Shown here: one piece after another, positions 11,586-24,300 of the stretch
Numbering within the stretch: the stretch's first letter is position 1
Layout: each line of letters opens with the position of its first letter
Origin: Linnemannia schmuckeri
Taxonomy: Eukaryota; Mortierellomycota; Mortierellomycetes; Mortierellales; Mortierellaceae
DNA length: 64,000 nt
Assembly (NCBI GenBank): GCA_029449235.1
Contig: JANATG010000011.1
Location: 836,001-900,000 of the forward strand
Direction of reading: 5' to 3'
Notes under the pieces: generated by a model
Seen by the model: the letters and a program-made list of their open reading frames with translations, nothing else
Told to the model about the DNA's origin: nothing
The model's database searches: none
Program-made: the position numbers and the translations under genes

Positions 11586-13636
11586 TCGTTACACTGCATC
11601 TTGGTAATTATAAACGACGCAGACGAACTCAAGGAGTGGTTGGTTGACAATGACTGAGCGAGCAGGTAGATAGAGATTGCAAAGCACACGAGAGTATGAG
11701 AGTCAAACAAGCCTTTTCCGTTCAGGACCTCATGTCGTTATTTTTGACAACTTGTTTCTATTTTCTATTTCTGTTCCTTGGTTTGCTGTAGCCAACAGTA
11801 GAACAAGATCGTTCTCTCCATGGGGGTTTCATTGCTGCTGCTGCTGTAGTGTTTTACAGCACTACGACATCGTCATGGATGACGAATCCACGATGTTTAA
11901 TTTGAAGAAGGTGTTGGATCAGGCTACGATGACTCCCTGTCGAGATAAAGAATTCGGGGAGTTGACAGCGATGATAAATGGCAAAGAGCACGCCCACTGA
12001 AAGATATTCTCGTTGGTATAATTGAGCTTTTGCAGATCGATTGCTGCCAACTGGATTATATGTGTTTGAGAAGAGTACACATATACAAAAGGAGAAACAC
12101 AAAAGCGAATGAAGACAAAGACGAGAGAGAAAGGAGTGGATGTGCGCAACTGACTAACTAAAAACAAAACAAGTATTTTCCATGTTTCATTCGCAAAATC
12201 AATGCGACATACCGAGATAATACAAATAGCAGCGTGAACAAGCACGGTCTTGGGTTGGCTTGTAAAAGTTATAAAAAGGAACAATCAGAATTTATAATTG
12301 TTGTTCCTGAATGAATGAAACGACCCGGGAGAAGGAGAGGAAAGGAGAGTTGGTTGTTCCTCTCCTTCCTCTCACTGTTGTCTGGGGGTGGAGAATGAAT
12401 ATATTAAAAGGAGTAGAAGATTTTCAATCGAAAAGAAAAAGAAAAAGAAACTCAAATCTGAATGACAGGACGCTGTTGACGGGTCGACAACACACTCGAC
12501 AATTAGTCTCAACCCGACGAAGACGAAGACATCACTTGTCCGCCCGTCCTAAAACTCCACCTTTTTCATGCTCTGTGCCCCCGTTTGAATCAATCACAAA
12601 AGTAATCAATACTTTAATCTCTTGCGCCTGAGAGGAGCGATGGGTTCCATGGGCAGAGAAGGGCACAGATTGGTAACCAGGGACCGTTTTTATCTTTCAA
12701 CTGCCATTCTTTGTCTTCTTTCTCTTCTTTCATCATTTTATTTCTTTTGTTCATTACCCCCTTCCTTTCCCTTCCCCTTCTCCTTCTCGTTCCCCTTCCT
12801 TATTCTCTCCCTTTATTCGATCCCTATCACGCTTCATCACCACCATCCTCGCCTCTTATCTTTTTCCTTCCTTAATTATCATTACCTCCTTTCCTCTCCT
12901 TCATCCTTTCTTGCAATAACTCCTTCCTATCGACGTTCACTCCTCTCCTCTTCTTCTCCTTCTCCTATTTTCATGCTCCAATCCTATCAGTCCCAACTGT
13001 TCATCTTTTAATTTCACTTTCACGCCACGTCCACAATAACATCCTATCAACCTCACCTCATCGACATTTTGCAGTCAATCAACCACTACTCACGAATTCT
13101 GACCATATTTTGCTTTTACTATACAACACAAATACCCACTCTGGTATTGTTGATTCCTCGGTACGGCCTTCTCTAGGAACAAATTAAATCTTTTTTTGCT
13201 ACCCTACCCGAAAAAAAAGTACATTTGTTCATTCCAATGGATGTCAAAGAATAAAGATAAAATGAACAAAGAACGAGCCGGAGCCATTAGTTTGGTCGAT
13301 CAACCAGCCTCCTTTTCATTCTTTGAACCCCTACATATCCTCGCAACCACTAAAAACAACTCCCGTGTTCACATCCTTCCTTAACATTGATAGATAGTCG
13401 CCTTCCCTTTTGGCCACCTTTCATCACTCACCAACCATCATCACCCATCAGTATCCATTGATAGCACCAACAGCGACAATCATTATCACCCATCGCCCAT
13501 CGTTCGTCACCCATCAACACGCTCACGACAAAAGAAGCTTGTCCATTGTCAAGCTCTATTCTCTCTTATATTTTTGTTCCCATACCAACGGTAACAATAA
13601 TAACACCAACAGGAACCAACACAGTACAAACAAAAT
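9470..13636. other. Long gene-poor region between GH72 and FKS genes
   Basis: No supported gene in 4.2 kb. It divides into the GH72 promoter side (TATA-like TTTAAATAT on the minus strand near 9652), a middle with a T-run/A-run inverted structure at 11461-11582, and a strongly pyrimidine-rich stretch on the + strand (about 12700-13020) that looks like the promoter or leader of FKS. Open frames here are low-complexity or out of context. Confidence 0.5.
11461..11582. repeat. T-run / A-run inverted repeat with GAGGCG arms
   Basis: A T-rich run (11462-11493) followed by GAGGCG (11499-11504) is mirrored by CGCCTC (11545-11550) and an A-run (11553-11582). A loop of about 40 bp contains short TATC repeats. 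It would fold into a long hairpin. No terminal duplication or coding content was seen. Confidence 0.6.
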
Positions 13637-16600
13637 ATGAATCCACCGGGCCCAGCGGCTGCCGCACCAACTCCTAGGCGGGGACCACCACATCCCCATC
13701 CTCATGCACAATCAAGTCCTCAATCACACCCACTACAGCAACATCCTCAACAACAACAGCCTCAACAACGTCCACAGCAACAAAGGCCATTCCAGCACCA
13801 CCCCCAGGTTCCTCCACAAACCCATCTCCCTACCACACCACAGCCAGGTCAGGAACGACGCCCTATGCCTTCACAGGGACCTCTTCCTCCTCAGGGTAAC
13901 CAACAGCATCGGCAACAACAGACATTCCAGCAGGGGGCCCCTGACAGGAAACAACACCCTCCTAATTCGATCCCCCTTCGCGACCTGCAGCACCAACAGC
14001 AGCACCATCAACAGCCACAGTCACAACCGATGCACCTTCAGTCAAACCAGTTCAACAACCATCACTATGGTGCTGGACTCGGTGGCGTTGACTCAGACGA
14101 TGAAGGTATGTATACTCAGCCAGGGTTCCCCAATCAACGGGACACGGTCTACTCGCTCTCTTCGCAACAGTCCCTCTTCCATAACCAGGAAGCGCATAAC
14201 GATGGTAAGGATCACGAAATGATGAATCGAGGGTCAAGCAGAATCGACGATGAGCAAAAGGATGAGACAGACACCGCCGACAAAACACCCACAAAGTAGA
14301 TGGAGGCGCCAAGTGGGGTGGAGGGAGTCGGAAGTGCAAATTTGTCCTTTTTTTTTTTTTTACTTTTTCCGCTTCACCAGTACAAAGTACCTCCGCTGTA
14401 CTGCCCACTCTACTCCACGCCAACAAGTAACAAGAGTAAAAAGAGCAAGCGACCGCACCAGCACCTTGTGTGCTGTTACTCTCCTGTGCCTGGCTGCAGT
14501 GTTCTATTGTGCTCCTATTGGCTGGCACATGTGGGTCTGATCGATATTCCATCATTCTATTTTATGCATTTATCGTTTTTTCATCACACTGGGAACAATT
14601 GGGCGGCTGTCAAACCTTGTCTCGCACTCTCTGTACGCCCTTCTATTTTTTACATTTTCTTATTACTGTTAATACTAAAACATATCTCTCTATCTCACTC
14701 ACCTATCTTCTTTCTCGACAATGGAACCAACCAGTGCGCCCCTTCGCCAATATGAGCAGGAACGCAAGCAGAGACCCCGTCATCGACAAGGGTAAAGGAC
14801 GCCACCACGGCGGGCCCTCCGAATCAGACTCGGACAACTTCAGCGACTCGCGCTCAGAACGCGTTCTCTCCTCAGGATCACTTCCAGGCGCAGACATCGA
14901 CCTTTTTGGTCCTTTCAGAGGCCCGGATGATGGCCGCTACACCGGCTATTCCCCTTCCTCGGCCGCACTCCTCTCGCTGCTCGAGCACAAGAAGAGTCCC
15001 AAGGCTGGCCTCCAATACCGCTACGACAACCCCACCCCTGCACCTGCACCTGGCAGCAACATCTTTGGTGATCCTCAGTCTCAACCCCCCACTGACCAAT
15101 ACCCTTCATGGACCATCGAAAAGGGTGTGCCTCTGACCCGGCAAGAGATTGAGGGCATCATGTTGGACTTGACTCGAAAGTTTGGCTTCCAGATGGACAG
15201 CATGCGTAATCAGTACGACGCCTTCATGACAATGCTCGACTCGAGAGCGTCTCGCATGTCCCCACCCCAGGCTTTGACGACCATCCACGCAGACTATATC
15301 GGAGGAGAGAACGCCAATTATCGCAAGTGGTACTTTGCAGCACAACTGGATCTGGACGACCACATGGGATATCACTCTGCTCCCCTCAAAAACAAGAAGG
15401 TTAATCGCAACTCAATGGTGCCTCAGCCTGGCGCAGCCAACATTGAGACTCACGACTCTCTCGCCATGGCCGAGCAGCATTGGAAAGCGAGGATGAATCA
15501 AATGTCCCACTTTGACCGCGCTCGCCAGGTTGCCCTTTACCTGCTCCTCTGGGGTGAAGCCTCGCAGATCCGATTCTTGCCCGAATGTTTGTGCTTCATC
15601 TACAAGTGTGCCGAAGACTACTATCTCTCACCCGATTGCCAACGGATAGTCAAGCCTGTCCCTGAAGGCCAGTATCTTCGCACGGTCATCCTGCCACTGT
15701 ACCGTTTCATCCGTGATCAAGGTTACGAGGTTCAAGGCGGCAGATACGTGAAGCGCGAACGCGACCACGATGCTGTCATCGGATACGATGATATCAACCA
15801 GGCTTTCTGGAGCCCCGAAGGCATCGAACGGGTTCGTCTGCGGGACAAGATCCGGTTAGTCGACATTCACATTGGCAGAAGATGGGGCGCTCTTGGACAC
15901 GTGGATTGGGACTCGTCATTCAGGAAGACCTACATCGAGAAGCGTACCTGGCTTCACTTGGCTGTCAACTTTACGCGAGTCTGGATTATCCACGTGGTCA
16001 TGTACTGGTACTACACTGCCTACAACGCGCCCTTCCTCTATATGAACGACACGACCGACCAATCAGGAGGAGTCCAGTGGTCGATTGTTGGTCTCGGAGG
16101 AGCCATCGCCACCTTGATCATGTTGCTCGGCGTCTTTTGCGAGTTCATGTTTATCCCTCTCACCTGGTCCAACTCGACAATGCTCATCCAGAGGTTGATC
16201 CTTCTCATCATCGCCCTGATCTTGAACGTCGCCCCCGCCATCTACGTCTGCCTCTTCAACCGCACTGGCGATACCTCCCTTTACGTCGGAATTGGTCACT
16301 TTGCCCTCTCATTGATCACCACCATTGTCTTTGCTGTCGTTCCCTCGAACCAGCTTTTTGGTGGCAACTCCAAGACCTCGCGCAAGAACCTCGCATCCCA
16401 GACCTTTACCGCCTCCTTCCCCAAACTGAAGGGATCCGAGCGCGCTCTGTCCATTTTCCTTTGGGCCTTGGTGTTTGGATGTAAGCTAACCGAGTCGTAT
16501 TTCTTCCTGGCGCGTTCCTTCAAAGCTCCACTTATGGCCCTTTACAACGAGCGTATTCCCCTCTGCCAGGACAAGTACCTAGGCGCGACCATGTGCAGTA

Positions 16601-19600
16601 TCATGCCAGTGTTGACCATTGGCATTATGTTCATTGTTGACCTGGTTCTGTTCTTCTTGGACACTTATCTCTGGTATGTCATTTGGAACACCGTCTTCTC
16701 TGTCTGCTACTCCTTCAAGCTTGGAATCTCAGTTTGGACTCCTTGGCGCAACGTCTTTTCTCGCCTTCCCAAGCGCATCTACGCCAAGCTCTTGGCAACA
16801 GCCGACATGGACATCAAATATAAGCCCAAGATCCTTTGCTCTCAGATTTGGAACGCCGTGGTCATTTCCATGTACCGCGAGCACATCCTTTCGATCGAGC
16901 ACGCCCAGCGGATGCTTTACCAACAGGTCCCCTCCGAGAACGGAAACAAGCTCTCGCTCAAGGCCCCTACTTTCTTCATCGCCCAAGAGGATTCATCCAT
17001 CAAAGCCGAGTTTTACCCCCACCGGTCCGAGGCCGAACGTCGTGTCAACTTTTTCGCCCAGTCTCTTGCTACTCCTATCCCAGAGCCACTGCCCGTCGAC
17101 CAGATGCCCACCTTTACCGTCTTGGTCCCCCACTATTCTGAAAAGACTCTACTGTCGCTTCGCGAGATTATCAGAGAGGAGGACCAGAACACCCGTGTGA
17201 CCCTGTTGGAGTACCTGAAGCAGCTTCATCCAGTCGAATGGGACAATTTTGTCCGGGACACCAAGATTATGGCCGAGGAATCATCACTGTTCAACGGCGT
17301 TAGCGGGTTTGGACTTTCAGCATTTGACTCGGACAAGGAGCATAGGGTCGACGACAAGAACAACGATGACCTCCCATTTTACAGCATTGGATTCAAGAGC
17401 GCCTCGCCCGAGTTCACCCTTCGTACCCGCATCTGGGCTTCGCTTCGTGCCCAGACCTTGTACCGTACTGTTTCTGGATTCATGAACTACGCCAAGGCCA
17501 TCAAGTTGCTCTACCGTATCGAGAATCCCGAGGTAGTTCACCAATTTGGTGGCAACGGCGATCGTCTGGAACGGGAACTGGATCGACTCTCTCAGCAAAA
17601 GTTCAAATTTGTGATCTCGATGCAGCGTTACACCAAGTTCAGCAAGGAGGAGGCTGAGAACGCCGAGTTCTTGCTCCAGACATACCCTTCGCTCCAAATC
17701 GCATATCTGGACGAGCGCCCACCTGAGGCCGAAGGCGAGGAACCCATTGTCTACTCGGTGTTGATTGACGGCAAGTGCGAGATCCTCCCTGATGGTAAGC
17801 GTCGACCCCGCTTCAGAATCCGTCTTCCTGGTAACCCCATTCTCGGAGACGGCAAGTCTGACAACCAGAACCATGCCATCATCTTTACCCGCGGCGAGTA
17901 CATCCAGTTAGTGGACGCTAACCAGGACAACTACTTGGAGGAGGCTCTCAAGATCCGAAACGTCCTTGGAGAGTTCGAGCAGCTTCACACCCCTCCAATC
18001 TCGCCCTACTCCCCTCAGCTGTCGTCGGATGATATATCCGAGCCTGTTGCGATTGTTGGAGCTCGCGAGTATATTTTCTCAGAGAACATTGGAGTACTTG
18101 GAGACGTTGCGGCCGGCAAGGAGCAGGTCTTTGGAACGTTGACCCAGCGCATGATGGCCAAGATTGGTGGCAAACTACATTACGGACACCCTGATTTCCT
18201 CAACTTTATTTTTATGACCACCCGCGGAGGTAACTTTTTTCGAGTCTATTTTGTTATTCTATAATTGTTTTTAGCACACAAGTTACTAACTTTGTCTCTC
18301 ATCTCTCGATTGCTCGCATTAGGTGTGAGTAAGGCGCAGAAGGGTCTTCATTTGAACGAGGATATCTATGCGGGTATGACGGCGTTCAACCGTGGGGGCA
18401 GGATCAAGCACACGGAGTACTACCAGTGCGGAAAGGGTCGTGATCTCGGATTTGGCTCGATTCTCAACTTCAACACCAAGATCGGTACAGGAATGGGAGA
18501 GCAGATGTTATCGCGCGAGTACTACTACCTCGGAACACAGCTGCCTCTGGATCGGTTCCTGACCTTCTACTACGCCCATCCCGGATTCCACATCAACAAC
18601 ATCTTTATTATGCTTTCAGTCCAGTTGTTTATGTTCTCGATGCTCTTTATCGGATCGATGGCATCGTCGGTCACTATCTGCGCTGACGTTGCAGAGGAAG
18701 GGTGTATGAACCTGGTCCCTGTCTTCGACTGGATCAAGCGCTGCGTCCTATCGATTTTTATTGTCTTCTTTATCGCATTCCTGCCGCTTTTCCTGCAAGA
18801 GTTCATGGAACGTGGATTTGTTCGCAGTTTGATCCGTCTTGGCAAGCAGTTCATGTCGTTGTCGCCCCTGTTTGAGGTCTTTGTAACCCAGATCTATACC
18901 AACTCGATCCTGACCAACTTGTCATTCGGAGGAGCCCGTTACATCGCCACAGGACGTGGATTTGCCACGACCAGGACGCCCTTCTCGCTGCTGTACTCAA
19001 GATTCGCCGGCCCCTCGCTGTACCTGGGCATGAGGACGCTGATCATGCTCATCTTTGCATCGATGACGATGTGGGTCCCTCACCTGATCTACTTTTGGGT
19101 CTCGGTCATTGCTCTAGTCATCTCGCCCTTCCTCTTCAATCCTCATCAGTTCTCTTTTACAGAATTCTTCCTTGACTACCGCGAGTTCTTGCGCTGGCTC
19201 TCCCGTGGAAACTCTCGCACACACGTCTCGTCCTGGATCTCGTACTGCCGCACCCTCCGCACTCGGATTACAGGATACAAGCGCAAGCGCCTGGGCCATC
19301 CCTCGGAGAAGCTTGGAGGTGATATACCCAAGGCCAACTTTTGGGTCATTTTCGTCTCTGAGATTGTGTTCCCGTTGATCCAAGTCTTTATGTGCGTGGT
19401 CTGCTACATGTTTGTCCGATCCTTTGCCACGTCTGATGCCAATGGAGCTGCTGTTTATAGCAGTGGTCTTCTCCGCGTCGGAGTCTTCGCGCTTGCACCC
19501 TTGGCGGTCAACGCAGCAGTTCTGGCGGTTCTCTTCGCGATTTCTCTCCTGTTAGGCCCTTGTATGAATATGTGCTGTGTCAAGTTTGGGTCGATCATGG

Positions 19601-20181
19601 CAGCGATTGCTCACGCGGTGGCGGTGTTGACGTTACTCGGATTCTTTGAGGCACTCTGGGCGCTCGAGGCCTGGAACGCCTCCCACGCGGTTCTGGGAAT
19701 CATTGCAGCCATCTCTGTGCAGCGATTTGTGTTCAAGATTCTGATTACAGTTTTTCTGACGAGAGAGTTCAAGCACGATGAGACGAACCGTGCCTGGTGG
19801 ACGGGCAAGTGGCACGGACGTGGATTGGGCTCACATGCAATCTCGCAGCCGTTACGCGAGTATGTGTGCAAGATCATCGAGATGTCAATGTTTGCTTGCG
19901 ATTTCCTGACGGGCCACATCATCCTGATCCTACTGTTCCCGATCTGTCTGATCCCCTGGATCGACCGGTGGCATTCGACCATGTTGTTCTGGTTGCGTCC
20001 CAGCAAACAGATCCGGCCACCCATCTTTTCGGCCAAGCTCCGGGCTCAGCGTCGTCAAACGGTGTTGGGATACGGGCTGTTGTTCATCACTGTTGCTGCG
20101 GTCTTTGTCCTCTTGATCATTGGACCCATTGTCTTCCGAGAGTGGATGCCCGACAACATTGGAAAGATCATCCCCGTCTAA
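13637..20181 (+). CDS. FKS1: 1,3-beta-glucan synthase catalytic subunit (FKS family, GT48)
   Basis: Three exons in phase: 13637..14105, 14735..18229, 18323..20181; 1940 residues. Residues 1-156 are a Pro/Gln/His-rich tail. Exon 1 ends at a strong AAG|GTATGT donor and joins exon 2 in phase. The FKS1 N-terminal domain follows (LTRQEIEGIMLDLTRKFGFQ, HADYIGGENANYRKWYF). Then come a first TM cluster (about 500-830), the central cytosolic catalytic region, and a second TM cluster to the C-terminus. The phase-1 intron at 18230-18322 splits MTTRGG|VSKAQKG. The enzyme polymerises UDP-glucose into wall glucan at the plasma membrane. Echinocandin hot spot 1 reads FLARSFKAP (about residues 747-755) and the second hot-spot region DWIKRCVL. 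An alternative model starts the enzyme at the Met at 14750 and leaves exon 1 as a separate low-complexity gene. Confidence 0.9.
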
Positions 20182-20657
20182 ATTCGTACTCTTTTTTTTG
20201 ACGTCTTATTTCTTCTATTTCTTCATTATTTTGTCCTTTCACATTTTTTTGTTCATGTCAAACCATCCCTTATCCTTCTCCCCTTCTCTTCATCTTATTT
20301 CTCATTCTTTTTTCATCATTCATCCAAATATTTTCTCATGTACCATATACACCCTTGCCTGGGTTTTTCGTCTTCTTTCAATAAACAAAGCGTTGGATTT
20401 AATTGAAAAAAAGACAATATATTGTATAATGCGAGTGAAGGGGTTTATTCTCTGATTAAGGGAATAGGAGGGTATTTTTTGCTATGCTTTTTGTGTAAAA
20501 TGAAAATATTAAGTATGGCAAAGTGGAAAAGATATGTGCAAATGAATATGAAAGAAATGAGGGAAAAGGGCAGAGTAGATCAACTAACTCTCTAATAGAA
20601 AGAGCGCGGAAAAGATATGGACAAAAACAACCGTTCTACTACGACCAAAAGAAGCAT
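20182..20657. other. Convergent 3' flank of FKS and expansin-like gene
   Basis: T-rich; no gene seen. Includes an AATAAA at 20380-20385, about 200 bp after the FKS stop, a plausible polyadenylation signal. Confidence 0.5.
20380..20385 (+). terminator. Possible FKS polyadenylation signal
   Basis: AATAAA in a T-rich 3' flank about 200 bp downstream of the FKS stop codon. Fungal signals are degenerate, so this is tentative. Confidence 0.35.
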
Positions 20658-21254
20658 TTAGTTCTTCTTGACAGCGGGAGACTTGGGCCACTTTAGGTTG
20701 CTACCGGAAGAAGGGCACCTCACAAACTCATACTTGATCGAGACAACACCCTTACTCTTGGGTGCCAACTTGGTGAACGCGCTGAGGGAGAGATCAACGT
20801 GTCCAGAACCACAGCTAGAGCAGTCATCGATAATACGAGCAATGACGGAGCGGGAACCGGCAGTGACGCGGAGACATTCAAAGCAGGCTTTCTTGACACC
20901 GCCGGTGAACTGGGACAGGCGCATGGCGGCAATGTGCCAGCTATCCTTGGCGTTGACGTCCTTGTTTTCGAGGATTCCATAGCATGCGACCTATGAGAGG
21001 GGAGTAGGGAGGGAGGGAAGGAAGAAGGGAAAGGGTTAGTGATCTGTATGCAATATGCGGTTTTAGAAGTAAGAAAAGGCTAGGAAGAATGAAAAAAGGC
21101 TTACATCTTCGGCATCTCTGCCGTTGAACCAGGTGGCCTTTCCGCTGGCCTTCTTTCCGAACTGGATCTTGGTTGCGGCCTCGGAGGTGGAGATGACAGA
21201 GAGGAGGGCGAACAAGGTCATGGCGACCATTAATGTGAACTTTGTGAATTGCAT
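20658..21254 (-). CDS. Small secreted expansin/loosenin-like (DPBB fold) protein
   Basis: Two exons, 21254..21105 and 20990..20658, encode 160 residues. An N-terminal signal peptide (about residues 1-26, ending SEAATK) precedes a short mature chain. This begins GKATWFNGRDAEDVACYG and continues with HIAAMRLSQF, KKACFECLRV, IARIIDDCSSCGSGHVDLS and FTKLAPKSKGVVSIKYEFV. The order G-x-ATWF, paired Cys, DxC...C..GHxDLS...F matches the double-psi beta-barrel proteins related to expansin domain 1, barwin and RlpA. There is no C-terminal expansin CBM63, so loosenin/cerato-type wall-interacting proteins are closest. The HVDLS aspartate, catalytic in GH45 relatives and important in expansins, is present. 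Likely wall or plant-polysaccharide loosening; function inferred from fold only. Confidence 0.75.
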
Positions 21255-21374
21255 TGTGTGTATGTGATATAAGGTAAGGGAGTGTGAGTGGGAGCGTATT
21301 TACAAGTGAAGAGTAGTGGAGATGAGGATGAGTGAGAGAGTAGGGAACAAAAAAAAAGTGGGGATGGATCTTGA

Positions 21375-21386
21375 GGTTTTATAGTC
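21375..21386 (-). promoter_or_regulatory. TATA box of the expansin-like gene
   Basis: GACTATAAAACC on the minus strand about 120 bp before the start codon at 21254, followed by a purine-poor leader in the transcript. Typical core-promoter placement. Confidence 0.5.
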
Positions 21387-24300
21387 AGAGAGAGGGGAGT
21401 GGAGGGAAAGGAGGTAGGGGCCATGAAAATAGCAGGGCAATAGAGAGCAATGAAGTGAGTGTAAGAGTAAAATGGACCACACACACATAGGGGAGGAAAT
21501 GAATTGCTGAGTTGTGTTTGTGTGTGTATTGTTGAGTCGTGTGTGTATGTATGTGTGTGTGTATATTCTTAATGCATGGTTTGGATGTGTGGCTTTTGGA
21601 TGACAGGGGTAATCTAAAAGGAAGAATCGATTCATTAGTGAATTATCTTTCGAAATGGTTCCCCTGCTCATTTCATCCAGGGCGCAGATTGTGTTCTCGA
21701 CCCTGGGTGCGTTTCATTTATTAAATCTCTTCCCCTTTTTCAGGAACAAGGGCCAAAGAGGGACAGGGACGGGGGAGAACAGCAACGGCAAAAACAGGGT
21801 GGGTGTCGTGTGTGCCTGCATCTCATTTTACCGCCTGCAATGGAAAGAAAAAAAGAAAAACAAAAAATCGATAATTTAACATTTGGCACCGCCGCCGCGC
21901 CTTTTGAAATGAAATGTCTCGATTTTGTGACAGATGTACTGTACCACGCGGCCTTTTCTTCCAAGGCGTACCGTTAATTTACCTTTTTATCATCTTCTTG
22001 TTCATTGCCGATTGCCGAGATGGACAATGGTTCTGAGACTGAAAAGAAAATTGAAAGAAAATGAAAAATGAAGAAGGGACAGAGGCACACGTACATCTGA
22101 TAGCAGCTGAAAGAGTGGGGCAAGGGTGAAGAAACACAAGTGGATAGTAAAGAACATGCCAAAGAGCGCCAATTTGTGAATATCAATAAACTAACCATTC
22201 CATTCCACCTTCAATTGCACATAGCTGGAAAATGATCCACCCATCTATCTATGAAGGGAGTCAGCCAAATGAAAATGATGTGTGTCAGTTAGAAACGTCG
22301 GGTCAGGTGGAATCAAAGGATGGTTCAGCAATATATATGCAATAATTGAACCATCGACCCCCACAATGTCTACCTATTATCGAGTACCTCTTTCTTTTTT
22401 ATTTCCACTTTTCTGGCCCTGTGCCTGCTCACCCGCTCTGCAGCTCCATCTCGAAATGCGAAGAAACATCTCGTTGCATGGTGCTGCATCTTAATTTTTT
22501 TGACATGTTTTTACCACCTCCGCTTGCATTCACTCCAAAAGTCATAAAATTGCTAAGCGGTACCAGTTCTCCCGCTCCTCCCAGATCTTTCAGCAAACAC
22601 TGAAAGACTAGGAGGAAGAGGATGAGGAGTAAGAAGGGTCCAAGACAAAGAGAGGAAAGAGGTAGCAAGAAAATAGGTTCCTGGAACATGATCTGCTCCC
22701 TTCCCTGTCCCTCTCTCTCCCTATCCCTCCCTCCCCCCTCTTCTCTCGTCGTAAGGTATGGACCTCAACGGTCCAAAGAGAATTATAAGGAGGGGGAGAT
22801 GGAATGGTGACGAAAGAATGTTACTGACAATAAACAGATAACACAAAGGAATGGAGTTATGTGCAGGTACCTTGACCAATTTCCCTTCATTTCGGATGGT
22901 AGGGGGAAACCAACAGTGAAACTAATGTGCGTGTGCGTGTACGTGTGTATTGCGGGGTGTCGATCTAGGCAGTAAACATGCCAGCAGCAGCACAGTCAGT
23001 CGGTAACAAAAAGGCTATGACACTAAACAGACAGTAGCAATCACAGCTAGAAAATAACATAAACAGAAAAAAAGTCGTTGGGAACTTCAAATCAGGAGCC
23101 GCGTCCAAAAAAACAAGGCGTTGCTGTAATGTGTTCTGGCATTTGTTTGTTTGTTTTGTTGATTTGTTAGTGTGTGCGAGAGAGAGGATGAGGTGCCCGA
23201 GTCAAGAAGGATTGGACCGTTGGATGTCCGCCCAGAACAGGGCAGATACACCCCTTGTGTGGAACGAGTTTTTTTCATATCTCTATCACCTTGGTTGCAC
23301 AAAGCTTAGGCAAGGAAGGTAGAAGTAGGCTGGGGTGCGAGAATAGGGAGAGCAAGTGCAAGCGCAAAGCAAGAGAGCAAGTGCAAGCGCAAAGCAAGAG
23401 AGCAAGAGAGCTAGCAGACAGGAGAGCTAGCGGGCAAGAGAGCAAAAAAGCATAGTTAATCGCATGCGCAGATGAATCATGAATCAACACCTTTTGCCAC
23501 ATGTTTTAACGACGTCTATCTATCTTCAACTTATCCCCAAATAAGATATACGCTAGCCTAGATCGCCATGATTCACATATCTTCTATCGTTTTTTTTATT
23601 TTTTTTTTTTTTTTTTTTTTTTTTGTTTTCAGCTGCGATATCACTAACGGCCTCATTCCTGATCCTGAAGGAATGAGAGTATGCTAGTGAATTTTGTTCT
23701 CCCATTCCTCCCAACGGTCGACTGTATCTTTTCATTGATGCAATTAGATTTCATCTGACAAATTGCGGTAAAATGTACAAAGCAGCCACTGCTCTCCTTT
23801 TTTTTTCCTCCCATTATTCCACCTTCTTTCGCCTCCTCCATATCCCCTACTCGTTGCCCCTTTCTCGGCGGCTCTTCTCTTCTCTGCTCGTGAACCATTC
23901 AAGACGCGCACCCAAAAAAGGGTTCACCTGAGCCTGCTGGCTAATTGAAAAGAACAAAGAATGAAGCGAAACAACATGCTGTCAGCGCCGCCCCCAAAGA
24001 TATAAACTGCTCTCATCCTCAAGCGAGAAAATAAAACTAAACAGCGGATTCTATGTTATTTTTTTTGGATCTGGGATAAAGCCTAGACCAAACAGGGGAT
24101 ATGACGTTGGTGAGTAGATGGGCAGTTGATCGGGGTTTTTTTGAGCTCCAGCTAAAGACCAGCGTGTTTTTCCTTTTGATAGTGAAGTGAGAGAGAAGGA
24201 AGGAAGTGAGCCCGAGTATGGCAAAAATGAAAAAAAGCACAAGCCTTTCTTTGTCGACTTTTCATAGGACCAGAGAGATAGGTGACATACAGAAACGTCT

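Noticed and set aside
12622..13011. Open frame of 129 codons upstream of FKS
   Set aside because: Composed almost entirely of Ser/Phe/Pro/Leu from a CT-rich tract; it looks like promoter/leader sequence.
23341..23450. CRISPR-like or regulatory repeat array
   Set aside because: Only two perfect 25-bp units directly abutting with no spacers; simple tandem duplication in a eukaryotic genome.
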